NCBI GenBank assembly: GCA_019454665.1
Contig: JACFNW010000007.1
Span: 1-18,825 of the forward strand
Length of the DNA stretch: 18,825 bases
From: Fimbriimonadaceae bacterium
GTDB lineage: Bacteria > Armatimonadota > Fimbriimonadia > Fimbriimonadales > Fimbriimonadaceae
Direction of reading: 5' to 3'
Shown: positions 1-8,514 of the stretch, piece after piece
Layout: every line of letters begins with the position of its first letter
How positions within the stretch are numbered: position 1 is the first letter of the stretch
The notes under the pieces: generated by a model
The model's input: only the letters and a program-made list of their open reading frames with translations
Database searches by the model: none
What the model was told of the DNA's origin: nothing
Translations under genes and position numbers: made by a program

Positions 1-1603
1 CGCCGAACGCCACGTCGTGCGTCTGCCCGTCCATGGTCACGCTCATGCAGGGCTCGCCCAGCTTGCCCGTGCCGACGGGTGCGACGCAGTGGCCGCAGCG
101 GATGATGCAGTCGTACTCAAACACCTGGGTCGCGGCTTGCTCGTGGTGCTCGCTGAGGACGCCGAGGTGCGGCGTCATGAAGATCGAGTCGATGGTGAGC
201 ATCGTCACGCCCTCGGGCTGATAGGCGTCCATCATCATCAACGCCGATTGGGCGCCGATGATCATGTCCAACTCCATCATGCGGATGAGCGTGTCGGTCG
301 CTGCGTTCTCTTCGAACATCTTGCCCACGTCCATCTGGCGCTGCACGCCGACCAGGCCTCGGGCGAGCGATTTGTGGTGGTGGAACGCCAAGCGCAGGGC
401 CTCGCGCGCCACAGCCTGCTCGATGAGCAAGTCCTCGTAGGCGTGGGGGATCGTCGTGGGCCGGATCATCTTGTTGCGGAGTCGGTTCTTGACCTCCGAA
501 GGGTCAATTTCGAACGGCAACCACCGCGCGATCTTCTCGATACCGGCTTCCTTGAGCACGTTGCAGATCGAGTAGCTCATGCCCAGGTTCGCCGAAACCG
601 TGCGGTTGAACACGCGGTCCACTGCTTGCCCGTCGGCGTCGTACTTGATGACGTCCGAAAACACGTCGGTGGTCGCGCCGCCGATGTCCACGGCTAGGAT
701 GTTCAGGTTCTCCTTGCGCGCGTAGTTCTTGATGAGCTTGCCGACCGCGTTCGGCGTCGCCATGACCTCTTCGCTGGTCCAGTCGAGCAGCTTGGAGTAG
801 CCCGGCGCCTGCTGCATGACGTGCTCCAAGAACAGTTCGTGAATCTCGTCGCGGGCCGGGTCGAGGTTCTCGCGGTCGGTGGTGGGCCGCAGGTTGGGCA
901 CGACTTTGGTGGCGATGCCCTCGCCCAGCGTTTGCTTCACCTCGTTCTGGCAATCCTGGTTGCCCGCATAGATGACCGGCAGCTTCATGTCGCCGAAGCG
1001 TGGCTTGGGATCGGCGGCGCGGATGATCTCGGCCATCTCGATCTGCTGCTTGGATTGGCCGCCATCGGTGCCCCCGGACATGAGGATGATGTCTGGGCGG
1101 AGCTGGCGCAACCGCTTGACTTTTTCGAAGTCTTTGCGCCCGTCGTCTTTGGCGAGCGTATCCATGAGGATCGCGCCCGCGCCGAGCGCGGCACGCTCCG
1201 CCGATTCGGCGCTGATGTTCTTGACGAGCCCGGCGACCATCATCTGAAGGCCGCCGCCCGCCGAGCTCGTGGACACGTAGAGGTCGGAGCCGTCCAGGTC
1301 GTCGCTCCGATCCCCGCTCTTGACGCCCTCTTTGTACAAGCGCGCGACGGTCCCGTTCTTGATCAGCTTGCGCCGCCCCGTTTTGAAGCCTTCGGGCACG
1401 GTGTTCTCGGTGAGTTCTTCGAGTTCGGTGATCGCGTTCAGGACGCCGATGGTGACGTCTTCGAAGGGTCTTTCGACGGTGGTCGGGGCTTCACCACGCG
1501 CGACGAGCCGGTACTCGCCTTGGTCGTTCCGCTCGATGAGGATGGCTTTGGTGGTCGTCGAACCGCAGTCGGTCGCCACGATGCGCTTGATGTCGTCGGC
1601 CAT
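1..1603 (-). CDS. MutL/GlmL-family ASKHA ATPase (mutase reactivase type), 3' end outside window
   Basis: The 534 residues in the window match the MutL/GlmL family, ATPases that accompany adenosylcobalamin-dependent aminomutases such as glutamate mutase and are thought to reactivate them. Two ASKHA nucleotide-binding motifs are visible: DCGSTTTKA at residues 12-20 and AVDIGGATTD around 304-313. A glycine-rich STSSAGGG segment and an ILMSGGTDGG loop lie between them. The ATG at 1603 gives MADDIKRIVATDCGS, putting the first motif at the usual N-terminal position. The protein is already longer than the roughly 460-residue GlmL that I recall, and it carries cysteines 499, 503, 506 and 519 near the edge. 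It has no signal peptide, so it should be cytoplasmic. The partner mutase genes, if adjacent, would lie downstream, beyond the left edge. Family assignment is firm; the substrate mutase is unknown. Confidence 0.85.
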   Translation of the reverse strand, partial: MADDIKRIVATDCGSTTTKAILIERNDQGEYRLVARGEAPTTVERPFEDVTIGVLNAITELEELTENTVPEGFKTGRRKLIKNGTVARLYKEGVKSGDRSDDLDGSDLYVSTSSAGGGLQMMVAGLVKNISAESAERAALGAGAILMDTLAKDDGRKDFEKVKRLRQLRPDIILMSGGTDGGQSKQQIEMAEIIRAADPKPRFGDMKLPVIYAGNQDCQNEVKQTLGEGIATKVVPNLRPTTDRENLDPARDEIHELFLEHVMQQAPGYSKLLDWTSEEVMATPNAVGKLIKNYARKENLNILAVDIGGATTDVFSDVIKYDADGQAVDRVFNRTVSANLGMSYSICNVLKEAGIEKIARWLPFEIDPSEVKNRLRNKMIRPTTIPHAYEDLLIEQAVAREALRLAFHHHKSLARGLVGVQRQMDVGKMFEENAATDTLIRMMELDMIIGAQSALMMMDAYQPEGVTMLTIDSIFMTPHLGVLSEHHEQAATQVFEYDCIIRCGHCVAPVGTGKLGEPCMSVTMDGQTHDVAFG

Positions 1604-1680
1604 GTGAGGCTTAGATTATGACCGGAAACACGCTTGCTCGGCTTGGCGCGCGGGCCGACGCCCTTGAAAAACGCGAAAGG

Positions 1681-1711
1681 GCAGGAAGGAGTCGGTCAAA
1701 CTCCTTCCTGC
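1681..1711 (-). terminator. Hairpin terminator after the PEP-CTERM gene
   Basis: A perfect 12-bp inverted repeat (1681-1692 with 1700-1711) surrounds a 7-nt loop, 41 nt past the stop codon at 1753. In the minus direction it is followed by CCTTTCGCGTTTTT, a broken T-rich tract, so intrinsic termination is plausible but not ideal. It also separates this gene from the MutL-family gene that starts at 1603. Confidence 0.6.
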
Positions 1712-1752
1712 AGGTAAGAACTGCACGCTTCCGAGAGGAAGCTTGTTGTTCG

Positions 1753-2544
1753 TTACTTCGCGGACTTGCGTCGGCGTCGCAGAACCGCCGCGCCGAGGCC
1801 AGCGCCGAGAGCCACGAGCGAAGCGGGCTCCGGAACCGGGTTGACGTCGCCGGGGGTGATCTTGAAGTCTGCGGGGAGCGGGCCGTTGCCGGAACCGCCG
1901 CCATCCGTACCGCTCATCGCGGAACCGTCGGCTGCGACTTCGAAGGCGACCTTGTCACCGCTGGTGAGCACCACATAGGCGTCGGCCGAGTTGTTCGCGC
2001 CGAAGCCGCCGAAGTCCACACCGCCGAACTCGGCACCGTAGAGCTTCTCGCCCGCTTGGCCGGAACCGAAGGCAACCGAATCCTCGATGGCGGACCAGTG
2101 AGTGGCATCCACCGAGCCGTCCATGTTGGCGTCGATTGAGTCACCGACCTGACCGGAGAAGTCCTGAACCACCAGGTAGGTGCTGGTGCCCGTGTTGAGC
2201 GTGAAGGCGTTGCCCGACTGGACGTTGGAGCTCGTGCTGGCGTTCTGGGACATCTGGTGCTCCATGTTCTGGAGGAGCAGAAGGCCGTTCTCGCCGGAAA
2301 CCACGTTGTCGAGGCTCAGGGCCGAGGTGATCGTGCCAGCGTTCTCCGCGCCACCCGAAATCTCGATGACCGTGAGGTTCGAGAGATTCTGATTCGCGCC
2401 GGACTTGATCTCGACGTACTGCCAGCCGGATGCGTCGATGCGGCTAGCGTCGCGAACGATCTCGCTGAAGTTGACCTGAGATTGCGCAGCCACCATGGAC
2501 GAGGCGCCCAGAGCTGCGGACCATGCATAGAAGCGTACGTTCAT
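1753..2544 (-). CDS. PEP-CTERM sorting domain protein, possibly lamin-tail-like
   Basis: This is a 263-residue exported protein. An N-terminal signal peptide (about residues 1-20, hydrophobic AWSAALGASSMVAA) is followed by a Ser/Gly/Asn-rich body. The tail is a canonical PEP-CTERM: VPEPAS near residue 237, a hydrophobic helix, then a basic RRRRK cluster. Proteins of this class are recognised at the VPEP motif by an exosortase and released to the surface or matrix; no exosortase gene is in this window. The start of the body (YVEIKSGANQNLSNLTVIEI) loosely resembles lamin-tail-like domains, a weak call from memory. The ATG at 2544 is preferred over the ATG at 2550 because the GGGAGG ribosome binding site lies 8 nt from the former and only 2 nt from the latter. 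It appears monocistronic, with its own promoter and terminator. Confidence 0.88.
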   Translation of the reverse strand: MNVRFYAWSAALGASSMVAAQSQVNFSEIVRDASRIDASGWQYVEIKSGANQNLSNLTVIEISGGAENAGTITSALSLDNVVSGENGLLLLQNMEHQMSQNASTSSNVQSGNAFTLNTGTSTYLVVQDFSGQVGDSIDANMDGSVDATHWSAIEDSVAFGSGQAGEKLYGAEFGGVDFGGFGANNSADAYVVLTSGDKVAFEVAADGSAMSGTDGGGSGNGPLPADFKITPGDVNPVPEPASLVALGAGLGAAVLRRRRKSAK

Positions 2545-2552
2545 AACCATAA

Positions 2553-2570
2553 CCTCCCAACCGTATGGGA
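2553..2570 (-). promoter_or_regulatory. Ribosome binding site with overlapping hairpin
   Basis: The Shine-Dalgarno GGGAGG (2553-2558 read on the minus strand) decides the start at 2544. A 5-bp inverted repeat, TGGGA (2566-2570 on plus) with TCCCA (2555-2559), has a 6-nt loop, and in the mRNA its 3' arm covers most of the Shine-Dalgarno. This could limit translation initiation; the stem is short and the effect is unproven. Confidence 0.45.
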
Positions 2571-2676
2571 ATCGTAACCTCGAGCGTTCTGTGCGAGTCT
2601 CTCAACGCTCCTGCGGCAACCAAAGGGTAACCAGCCCTAACCGCAAAAGCAAGACTTACACTCCCGCTCGGTGTTC

Positions 2677-2705
2677 ATTCTATCACGCGTCCCCCCGAGT
2701 GTCAA
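2677..2705 (-). promoter_or_regulatory. Near-consensus sigma-70 promoter for the PEP-CTERM gene
   Basis: On the minus strand a perfect -35 TTGACA (2700-2705) is separated by exactly 17 nt from the -10 TAGAAT (2677-2682, five of six consensus bases). The -10 is preceded by TGA, which fits the extended -10 TGn pattern. Transcription would start near 2670, giving a leader of about 125 nt before the ATG at 2544. It is the clearest promoter in the window. Confidence 0.8.
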
Positions 2706-2747
2706 TGCCTGATCGAAGAAAAGTGGACTTTTTCATCCCCGTCCGCC

Positions 2748-3572
2748 TCACTCGACCCGACGACGACAAACGACGGACCGACTCCGTAGTTGTACCACGT
2801 CCAGCGGCTCGACGCACACCTTCAGGGGCGTCGAGGCCGAATGAACGACGGTTTTTTCATCCAGAAGCATCGCGACGTGCCCCGGCCAGTACACCAAATC
2901 GCCCCGGCGAAGGTCCCCCGAGACCTCTGTGCCCAGACTCGCCGCCTGCATGTCCGTGTCGCGAAGCGCAGGAACACCCGCGAAGGCCAAGGCGCACTGG
3001 ACGAGGCCCGAGCAGTCTATCCCGAACCCGGATCGCCCGCCCCACCGGTAAGGCGTCTCGACGTAGCGGAGAGCCGTTTGCACGAAGTCGGCCAGCGTCT
3101 CGTCCAAAGCGATCAGGTGAGCGGCGTCCACGAACCCCCCGGAATCCAGTTCGGCGTAGCGGGGCCCCATGTCCACCACTCGAACTCGCGACAGCGCGGA
3201 CAACTCCTCCACGACGGGCGACTTGAAGTGCGCCTCGGCGAAGACCAGCGTTTGCACCGCCGAGACACGATGGGTCGGGTCGGAGAGCCTTGTGCTCAGG
3301 GCGTCCGAACGGACGTAGCCCACATAGCCGTCGAGACCGCACTGGCCCCACGACCACCCGGCCTGCGATTCGTACACCGTGAACGGTTCGCCGAGCAGGA
3401 GTTGCGAGACGGCGCGAGCCGTCGGTCGGGGCCCCTCGGTCAGCGCCGCGTGGGGCACCACGACCTGGTTCGCCACGCCACGCACGAACTTGGCCGAGGG
3501 CACCTGGCCCTGCAAGTGCTCGGCGGCTATGTCGTCTCGATAGGGGTGCAGTCGGGGGTCCAGCGGGTTCAT
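2748..3572 (-). CDS. NlpC/P60 cysteine peptidase with SH3-like N-terminus (YkfC-like)
   Basis: This 274-residue protein has the layout of YkfC / dipeptidyl-peptidase VI type gamma-D-glutamyl-diamino acid endopeptidases: SH3b-like modules, then a C-terminal NlpC/P60 domain. In the first module [15 protein letters not shown] is visible at about residues 73-87. The catalytic domain shows [18 protein letters not shown] with Cys187 as nucleophile, GHVAML with His232, and a third polar residue probably at His244. Such enzymes cut the peptide stem of murein or of recycled muropeptides. No signal peptide is visible, which favours a cytoplasmic recycling role as inferred for YkfC. The ATG at 3572 overlaps the rfbA stop as ATGA, with a GGAG just upstream, so translation is probably coupled. 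Upstream in-frame codons belong to antisense reading of rfbA and were not used. Confidence 0.87.
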   Translation of the reverse strand: MNPLDPRLHPYRDDIAAEHLQGQVPSAKFVRGVANQVVVPHAALTEGPRPTARAVSQLLLGEPFTVYESQAGWSWGQCGLDGYVGYVRSDALSTRLSDPTHRVSAVQTLVFAEAHFKSPVVEELSALSRVRVVDMGPRYAELDSGGFVDAAHLIALDETLADFVQTALRYVETPYRWGGRSGFGIDCSGLVQCALAFAGVPALRDTDMQAASLGTEVSGDLRRGDLVYWPGHVAMLLDEKTVVHSASTPLKVCVEPLDVVQLRSRSVVCRRRVE

Positions 3573-4465
3573 CGTTGCTCCAGTCGTTGGCGGCCCTGGG
3601 CCAGCATCTTGCGGAGATAGGCCCGATACGCCTGCCCTCGATGCTCGGTCGCCAACCGTTCGAATTGCTCGTCGTCCACAAATCCCATGCGCCACGCGAT
3701 CTCTTCCACACAGGCGATTTTGAGGCCCTGTCTCTGCTCGATCGTCCCGATGAACATGGCGGCTTGGAGCAGCGACTCGGGCGTGCCCGTATCGAGCCAT
3801 GCCACGCCGCGCCCGAACATCTCGACGTGGAGTTGGCAGCGCTCCAGGTAGGCGCGGTTCACGTCGGTGATCTCCAGTTCGCCCCTTGGCGAAGGCTTCA
3901 GGCCTTTGGCGATGCCGCAAACCTGGTCGTCGTAGAAGTAGAGCCCGGTCACGGCGTAGTTGGATTGCGGCTGCTTGGGCTTCTCCTCGATGGCGGTGGG
4001 CTTGCCCTCGGCGTCGAACGAGACCACCCCGTATCGCTCCGGATCGTCCACCCAATAAGCGAACACGGTCGCGCCAGAAGGCCTTGCGGCCGTGGCTTGG
4101 AGCATCTTCGAGAGGCCCCGCGCATAGAAGATGTTGTCGCCGAGGACCAGCGCCGAGGGGTGGCCGCCGACGAACTCCTCGCCGATCAGGAACGCTTGCG
4201 CCAAGCCGCCGGGGTTGGGCTGCACCGCATACCGCAATTCGAGCCCCCAGGAACTCCCGTCGCCCAGAAGCGCTTCGAACAAGGGCAGGTCAGTGGGTGT
4301 GGAGATGACGAGAATCTCGCGGATGCCCGCCAGCATGAGTGTGCTCAGCGGGTAGTAGATCATCGGCTTGTCGTAAACGGGCAGGAGTTGCTTGCTCACG
4401 ACCTGGGTCGCGGGATGGAGCCGGGTTCCCGCTCCGCCTGCCAAGATGATGCCGCGCCTCGTCAC
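3569..4465 (-). CDS. rfbA: Glucose-1-phosphate thymidylyltransferase
   Basis: RfbA/RmlA joins glucose-1-phosphate and dTTP to give dTDP-glucose, the first step towards dTDP-rhamnose and other dTDP-deoxysugars. The 298 residues match the usual length. Visible motifs are the nucleotide-binding GGAGTRL (10-16), the sugar-binding [15 protein letters not shown] region (25-39), the metal-binding Asp110 in LGDNIFY, EEKP at 160-163, and [10 protein letters not shown] at 195-204. The start is a GTG at 4465, not an ATG: the rfbB stop overlaps it as GTGA, and the product then begins [13 protein letters not shown] exactly as the family does. It lies between rfbB and the NlpC/P60 gene, overlapping each by 4 nt. 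The rfbC and rfbD genes needed to complete dTDP-rhamnose are not in this window. Confidence 0.96.
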   Translation of the reverse strand: MTRRGIILAGGAGTRLHPATQVVSKQLLPVYDKPMIYYPLSTLMLAGIREILVISTPTDLPLFEALLGDGSSWGLELRYAVQPNPGGLAQAFLIGEEFVGGHPSALVLGDNIFYARGLSKMLQATAARPSGATVFAYWVDDPERYGVVSFDAEGKPTAIEEKPKQPQSNYAVTGLYFYDDQVCGIAKGLKPSPRGELEITDVNRAYLERCQLHVEMFGRGVAWLDTGTPESLLQAAMFIGTIEQRQGLKIACVEEIAWRMGFVDDEQFERLATEHRGQAYRAYLRKMLAQGRQRLEQR

Positions 4466-5526
4466 GCCGGCACCCCCCGATGCCCGTAGTGGGACTCGAT
4501 CCAGCGCCGGTACTCGCCCGAACGCACCGAATCCACCCAGTCGGGATGGTCCAGATACCACTGGACCGTCTTGCGGATGCCCGTGTGGAACGTCTCTCGC
4601 GGCTTCCAGCCCAACTCGGATTCGATTTTGTCGGTGGCGATGGCGTACCGCCAGTCGTGGCCCGGGCGATCCTTCACGTAGGTGATCAAGGATTCTCGGT
4701 CGGGAAGTTCTGCGAGAACCTCGACGGCTCGGCAGATCTCGCGCACCACGTCGAGGTTCCGCATTTCGCAATTGCCCCCGACGCAGTACGTCTCGCCAAG
4801 GCGGCCCCGCTCGGCGACCTGCCAGATCGCGTCCACATGGTCGTCCACATAGAGCCAGTCGCGGACGTTCAGCCCCCGGCCGTAGACCGGCAGCGGCTTG
4901 CCTTCGAGCGCGTTGAGGATCATTAAGGGGACGAGTTTCTCGGGGAATTGGCGCGGGCCGTAGTTGTTCGAGCAGTTCGTGAGCTTGAACGGCAACCCGT
5001 AGGTGTCGCCATAGGCGCGGACCAGGTGATCGCTCGCCGCTTTGCTCGCCGAGTAGGGGCTGTGGGGGTCGTAGGGGGTCTGCTCGGTGAACTTGCCTTC
5101 GTCGCCCAGCGAACCGAACACCTCGTCGGTGCTCACATGGTGAAAAACCTTGCCCTCGTGGTCGGTCCAGAACTCGCGGCAGGCCTCCAGCAGGTGGTAC
5201 GTCCCGACGATGTTGGTCTGGATGAAATCGCCGGGACCGGCGATGGAGCGGTCCACGTGGCTTTCGGCGGCGAAGTGGAACACCCAATCGGGGCGGTGGT
5301 CGGCGAAGGCTTGACGAATCGCTTTCGGGTCGCGGAGGTCGCGACGGATGAACCCATAGTTTCGGGCCGTCTCAATCTTGCTCAGGCTGAGCGGGTTGCC
5401 CGCGTAAGTGAGGGCGTCCAAGTTGACGAACCGAACGTCGGGGTGTCGCGGGACCCAAGCCAGGAGGGCCGCCGAGCCGATGAAGCCGCAGCCGCCAGTG
5501 ACCAAAACCGTCCGTTGAAACTCCAT
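4462..5526 (-). CDS. rfbB: dTDP-glucose 4,6-dehydratase
   Basis: RfbB/RmlB converts dTDP-glucose to dTDP-4-keto-6-deoxyglucose with bound NAD+. The 354-residue protein is an extended short-chain dehydrogenase. It has the Rossmann motif GGCGFIGS at 11-18, [12 protein letters not shown] at 83-94, the active-site triplet Thr133-Asp134-Glu135 in STDEVFG, and the YxxxK pair Tyr158/Lys162 in [26 protein letters not shown] (184-198) and RDWLYVDDH are further family signatures. The ATG at 5526 gives [14 protein letters not shown], the expected N-terminus; no strong Shine-Dalgarno precedes it. It is the first gene of a three-gene operon with rfbA and the NlpC/P60 gene. I found no convincing promoter in the 58 nt between its start and the upstream hairpin. 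Confidence 0.97.
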   Translation of the reverse strand: MEFQRTVLVTGGCGFIGSAALLAWVPRHPDVRFVNLDALTYAGNPLSLSKIETARNYGFIRRDLRDPKAIRQAFADHRPDWVFHFAAESHVDRSIAGPGDFIQTNIVGTYHLLEACREFWTDHEGKVFHHVSTDEVFGSLGDEGKFTEQTPYDPHSPYSASKAASDHLVRAYGDTYGLPFKLTNCSNNYGPRQFPEKLVPLMILNALEGKPLPVYGRGLNVRDWLYVDDHVDAIWQVAERGRLGETYCVGGNCEMRNLDVVREICRAVEVLAELPDRESLITYVKDRPGHDWRYAIATDKIESELGWKPRETFHTGIRKTVQWYLDHPDWVDSVRSGEYRRWIESHYGHRGVPA

Positions 5527-5583
5527 GGGACTCGTCGGGCTTGAAGGTACCCGCTCTTGACCGTCAGGGGGTTCAACATGAGT

Positions 5584-5615
5584 TCGGCCCTCCGGAGTTT
5601 CTTCCGGAGGGCCGA
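5584..5615 (-). terminator. 13-bp hairpin after the 931-aa secreted protein gene
   Basis: A perfect 13-bp GC-rich inverted repeat (5584-5596 with 5603-5615) encloses a 6-nt loop, 22 nt past the stop at 5638. The minus-strand sequence after it (ACTCATGTTGAACC) has no U-tract, so it may be a weak terminator or a 3'-end stabiliser. It lies 57 nt upstream of rfbB. Confidence 0.5.
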
Positions 5616-5637
5616 TGGCTAGGCGATTCGCGTGAGT

Positions 5638-8433
5638 TTAGCGGATCACGTTGAGCGGGACGGTCTTGCGGACTCGTTCACCGGTGACTGATTCCGCGAG
5701 GATTTCCACGCGGTAGGTGCCGGGCGCGACGGCTCGGTTCGCGTTGTCGCGGAGCGTCCAGACCGCCGTGTTCTGGCCAGCGGCATCGGAGCGTCCTCGG
5801 GAGATCGTGTAGACCTCCTTGCCCGTGCCCGAAAGGACGCGGATGGACGTCGTCGCATCGGTGGACAGCGTGTAGCTGATCGTGAACGGCGCGTTCGCGT
5901 CTCGGGTCGGTCGGCTCACGACCACGTTGCCGATGACGGCCTTCTGGCTGGCACCCGGCTCCATTTGGAGCGTGAAGGTGCGCACGCCGGGCTCGTTGAC
6001 ATCGAACGTGTAGCCGCTGGCTTGCCGCAGGTCCCGGGCCACGTTGGTGGCCTTGTCGACCAGTCGGAACCGCATGTTGCTGGGCACCGTGCCGATGTTG
6101 GGCCATGTGAGCGTGACTCGGCCGGCTTCCTTCACGTTGACCTCGACGGTCCATTCGTGCCGCTTGTTGCTCTCGGCGTAGGCCGCAGCTTGCCGCGTTT
6201 GGCCGGTGGCCGGAACGATGGCGACGTCAACGTTCTGCGTGGGCGCCATGGGCGGGTTCATCGCGGTGAGCGTCTTGGCTTCTTCGGCCGAGCGCGCCAC
6301 GCCGACGAAGTTCCAATCGTCCATGGACTTCTCGGTTCGGGCGACGAGGCGGAGCCGCCATTGGTCGGCGGTCTGCTTGAAGTCGTCCGCGCTTCGGTTG
6401 GAATCCGGCAGGAACGGCACCGTGACGTACGGCCACGAGAGCGTGAAGTCCTGGAGCGTGTTGACGTGGATCCAGTAGCCCCGGTTCGGCTCCATCAGGC
6501 CCTGCTGGCCCTGGATGAACTTGTAGGACTGCGTCGCCGCATCCCAGTAGGCCACCTCGCCGCTGATGTAGCCCAGCGAGACGAGTTGCGTCCACGTGTA
6601 GCTCTGGGTGGGGTTGGCGGCAGAGACGCCGTTGATGCCTCCGAGCGTGATCGCGAACGGATACGGGTTGCCCACCAGGTTCCAACCGGACTTGAGCTGC
6701 GTCAGCATGCCGCCCGTCGAAACGTCGGTCGGCGTGCGGGGCGTGCCCTGCAGGGGGTGCGATCCCAGATCGAGGTTGGACACGAGCCATGCCGCCTTGC
6801 CGCGCTCGGCGCTGGTGCTCAGCACATAGCCGAACTGCTGCGGATCCCAAGCGTAGGCGACGAAGTCGGTGACGGGGTTGAGTCCGAGGACCGTGCTCCA
6901 CGACGTGTCGCTGAACTGCCACGGCACGGCGACCAGGTTGGCTCCTTGGGCGATGTTCAGCCGAGGCGTCGCCGAGACGTTGATCGTGCCGGTGACGGTT
7001 TTGACGGGGCCGGGGGTCGGCTCGACCTTGACGCTGATCGGCAGGTTGCCGAACACTTGGCCGCTGGCCTCGACTTGGTAGTCCACGAAGCGGATTTCGC
7101 GCGGCGGAACGATGGGGAGCGTTTCGACGCCGTCGCTGCCGGCGGCAAACGTCAAACCGGCGGGGAGGGTCAAGGTGACGCGCACGTCGTTCAGCGGCAC
7201 TTCCTGGTCAATCGTCGTGAAGCCGCGGATGTTGTCAATGTACACCCGGATCGTCATCGGGTTCGGCGTGAGTCCGTTGGTGCCGTTGGGATCGGTGGCG
7301 AGCAGCCGCGGCGCGTCCACGACGACCGCATACGGCTTCGTGTAGTTCGAGATGGCCCACGGGCTGCGCACGTAGCTCACGATCTGCCGCGATCCGCCCG
7401 CTGCGATGGTCTGCTCGGGGAAGTTCTGGATGTAGGCCGTGGCGTCAATGAGCGTGTCGGGAATGATGGCGTTTTCGCCCCAGTTGAACACGCCATCGCC
7501 GCCGATCGCGCCGAGGGGCGGAGGCGACATGTAGGTGTCGGAGATGACGAACTCGTCCGCGGTGGTGGCGTCCGATTGACCGTTGGTGGTCGTCGCGTCG
7601 GAAGGCTGGTTCTCGATGCGGAAGCCGTAGGCGTCGGTTTGGCCGAACAGGAAGTCAATGTACTTGGGGAAGCCTGCCGGGTCCTGATTGCGGACGAACC
7701 GAGACATGGTGCGGACTTGTCGTCCGCCGTCGCGGTAGGTGTAGCCGACCTTCGGGAAGAAGTAGCTGTTCCCGCCGATCCACGAGTGGCTCTTGTTGGA
7801 ACCCGTCGCATCGAAGGTGAACGGCGAATTGGTGAGCATCGCCACGTTGTGGCCCAATCGGATGCCCGCATTGACGGAGGCCGTGCCCAGATTGGTCATC
7901 GTCCACTGAAGGCGGATGGCGTCGCCCACGCTGTCGGCTCGGAGGTTGACTCGGAGGCCGCCGTCAACGACTTCGGCGATCAGGTAGCGGTCGCTCGCTC
8001 CCACGAAAAACAGGCTGAATCCGCCCGTGCCGAACCGCGTCTGCGCGCCGTCGCGAACGATCGTGGCGTAGCCCATGGCGCCCACGACGTAGAAGGGCAT
8101 GCCCATCGTCAGCACGAGGAAGTCGTCGAAATCGCTTTGAACCGACCCGAGAGGGCCGATCATGTAGCCGAATCGTCCGGCCGCGTTGCCTTGGAACGAC
8201 GGACTGAAACAGGGCCCTTGTTGGCCGCCGTAAGTGACGGTGCCCGAGAGACCGATCGTCATCAGCATCAAGTCGTTGCCGATGGCATTGGCGCCGAACG
8301 TGTCGCTGATGGGGTTTTGCACGTTGGCGATGTCCCAGCACTCGAATTGCCAGCTTGCCTGCGAGAACCCGGTGGCGCTGAGGGCTGCCAAACCGGCCAA
8401 GGCCATGCACTTGGCGTAATTCTTGATCTTCAT
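5638..8433 (-). CDS. Large secreted surface protein with C-terminal FlgD Ig-like domain
   Basis: A 931-residue exported protein of unknown function. A signal peptide is clear after the ATG at 8433 (MKIKNYAKCMALAGLAALSA). An in-frame ATG at 8454 would add seven polar residues (MNSQNAT) before it and is less likely; neither start has a Shine-Dalgarno. The first half is beta-rich. A middle section has the GWNLVGNPYPF ... NRGYWIHV pattern seen in large secreted proteins of Bacteroidota-, Chlorobi- and Armatimonadota-type bacteria. The last 80 residues (ISYTLSTDATTSIRVLSGTG ... PGTYRVEILAES) resemble the FlgD Ig-like domain. No catalytic motif was recognised. It follows the CsgG-like gene in the same direction after about 80 nt containing a hairpin, so the two may be co-transcribed or separately transcribed. 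A structural or adhesive role is only a guess. Confidence 0.85.
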   Translation of the reverse strand: MKIKNYAKCMALAGLAALSATGFSQASWQFECWDIANVQNPISDTFGANAIGNDLMLMTIGLSGTVTYGGQQGPCFSPSFQGNAAGRFGYMIGPLGSVQSDFDDFLVLTMGMPFYVVGAMGYATIVRDGAQTRFGTGGFSLFFVGASDRYLIAEVVDGGLRVNLRADSVGDAIRLQWTMTNLGTASVNAGIRLGHNVAMLTNSPFTFDATGSNKSHSWIGGNSYFFPKVGYTYRDGGRQVRTMSRFVRNQDPAGFPKYIDFLFGQTDAYGFRIENQPSDATTTNGQSDATTADEFVISDTYMSPPPLGAIGGDGVFNWGENAIIPDTLIDATAYIQNFPEQTIAAGGSRQIVSYVRSPWAISNYTKPYAVVVDAPRLLATDPNGTNGLTPNPMTIRVYIDNIRGFTTIDQEVPLNDVRVTLTLPAGLTFAAGSDGVETLPIVPPREIRFVDYQVEASGQVFGNLPISVKVEPTPGPVKTVTGTINVSATPRLNIAQGANLVAVPWQFSDTSWSTVLGLNPVTDFVAYAWDPQQFGYVLSTSAERGKAAWLVSNLDLGSHPLQGTPRTPTDVSTGGMLTQLKSGWNLVGNPYPFAITLGGINGVSAANPTQSYTWTQLVSLGYISGEVAYWDAATQSYKFIQGQQGLMEPNRGYWIHVNTLQDFTLSWPYVTVPFLPDSNRSADDFKQTADQWRLRLVARTEKSMDDWNFVGVARSAEEAKTLTAMNPPMAPTQNVDVAIVPATGQTRQAAAYAESNKRHEWTVEVNVKEAGRVTLTWPNIGTVPSNMRFRLVDKATNVARDLRQASGYTFDVNEPGVRTFTLQMEPGASQKAVIGNVVVSRPTRDANAPFTISYTLSTDATTSIRVLSGTGKEVYTISRGRSDAAGQNTAVWTLRDNANRAVAPGTYRVEILAESVTGERVRKTVPLNVIR

Positions 8434-8469
8434 GGTTGCGTTCTGTGAGTTCAAGTCGAAATGAGGTTG

Positions 8470-8500
8470 GGGTCTCCGGGTCGGGCGAGCCCGGAGACCC
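8470..8500 (-). terminator. 11-bp hairpin between the two large secreted-protein genes
   Basis: A perfect 11-bp inverted repeat (8470-8480 with 8490-8500) has a 9-nt loop and begins 14 nt after the stop at 8515. The sequence following it on the minus strand (AACCTCATTTCG) lacks a proper U-tract. It may reduce read-through into the downstream gene or stabilise the upstream message. Confidence 0.5.
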
Positions 8501-8514
8501 TTGGGTTGGCCAGG

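Noticed and set aside
821..1621. Plus-strand open frame of 266 codons opposite the MutL-family gene
   Set aside because: Shadow of a strongly conserved ASKHA ATPase on the minus strand.
2719..2733. AAAAGT-GG-ACTTTT near-palindrome between the NlpC/P60 stop and the -35 box
   Set aside because: The 2-nt centre cannot form a normal RNA hairpin loop, and the A/T arms are short; it was not called as a terminator or operator.
3573..4055. Upstream in-frame extension of the NlpC/P60 gene
   Set aside because: The extension is Arg-rich antisense-frame sequence over rfbA. The ATG at 3572 with ATGA overlap and a nearby GGAG is a far better start.
5965..8448. Very long plus-strand open frame (about 827 codons) opposite the 931-aa secreted protein
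   Set aside because: Its translation is Arg/Val/Gly/His-rich with no domain. The minus-strand frame has a signal peptide and recognisable FlgD Ig-like features. This is the usual GC-rich antisense shadow.
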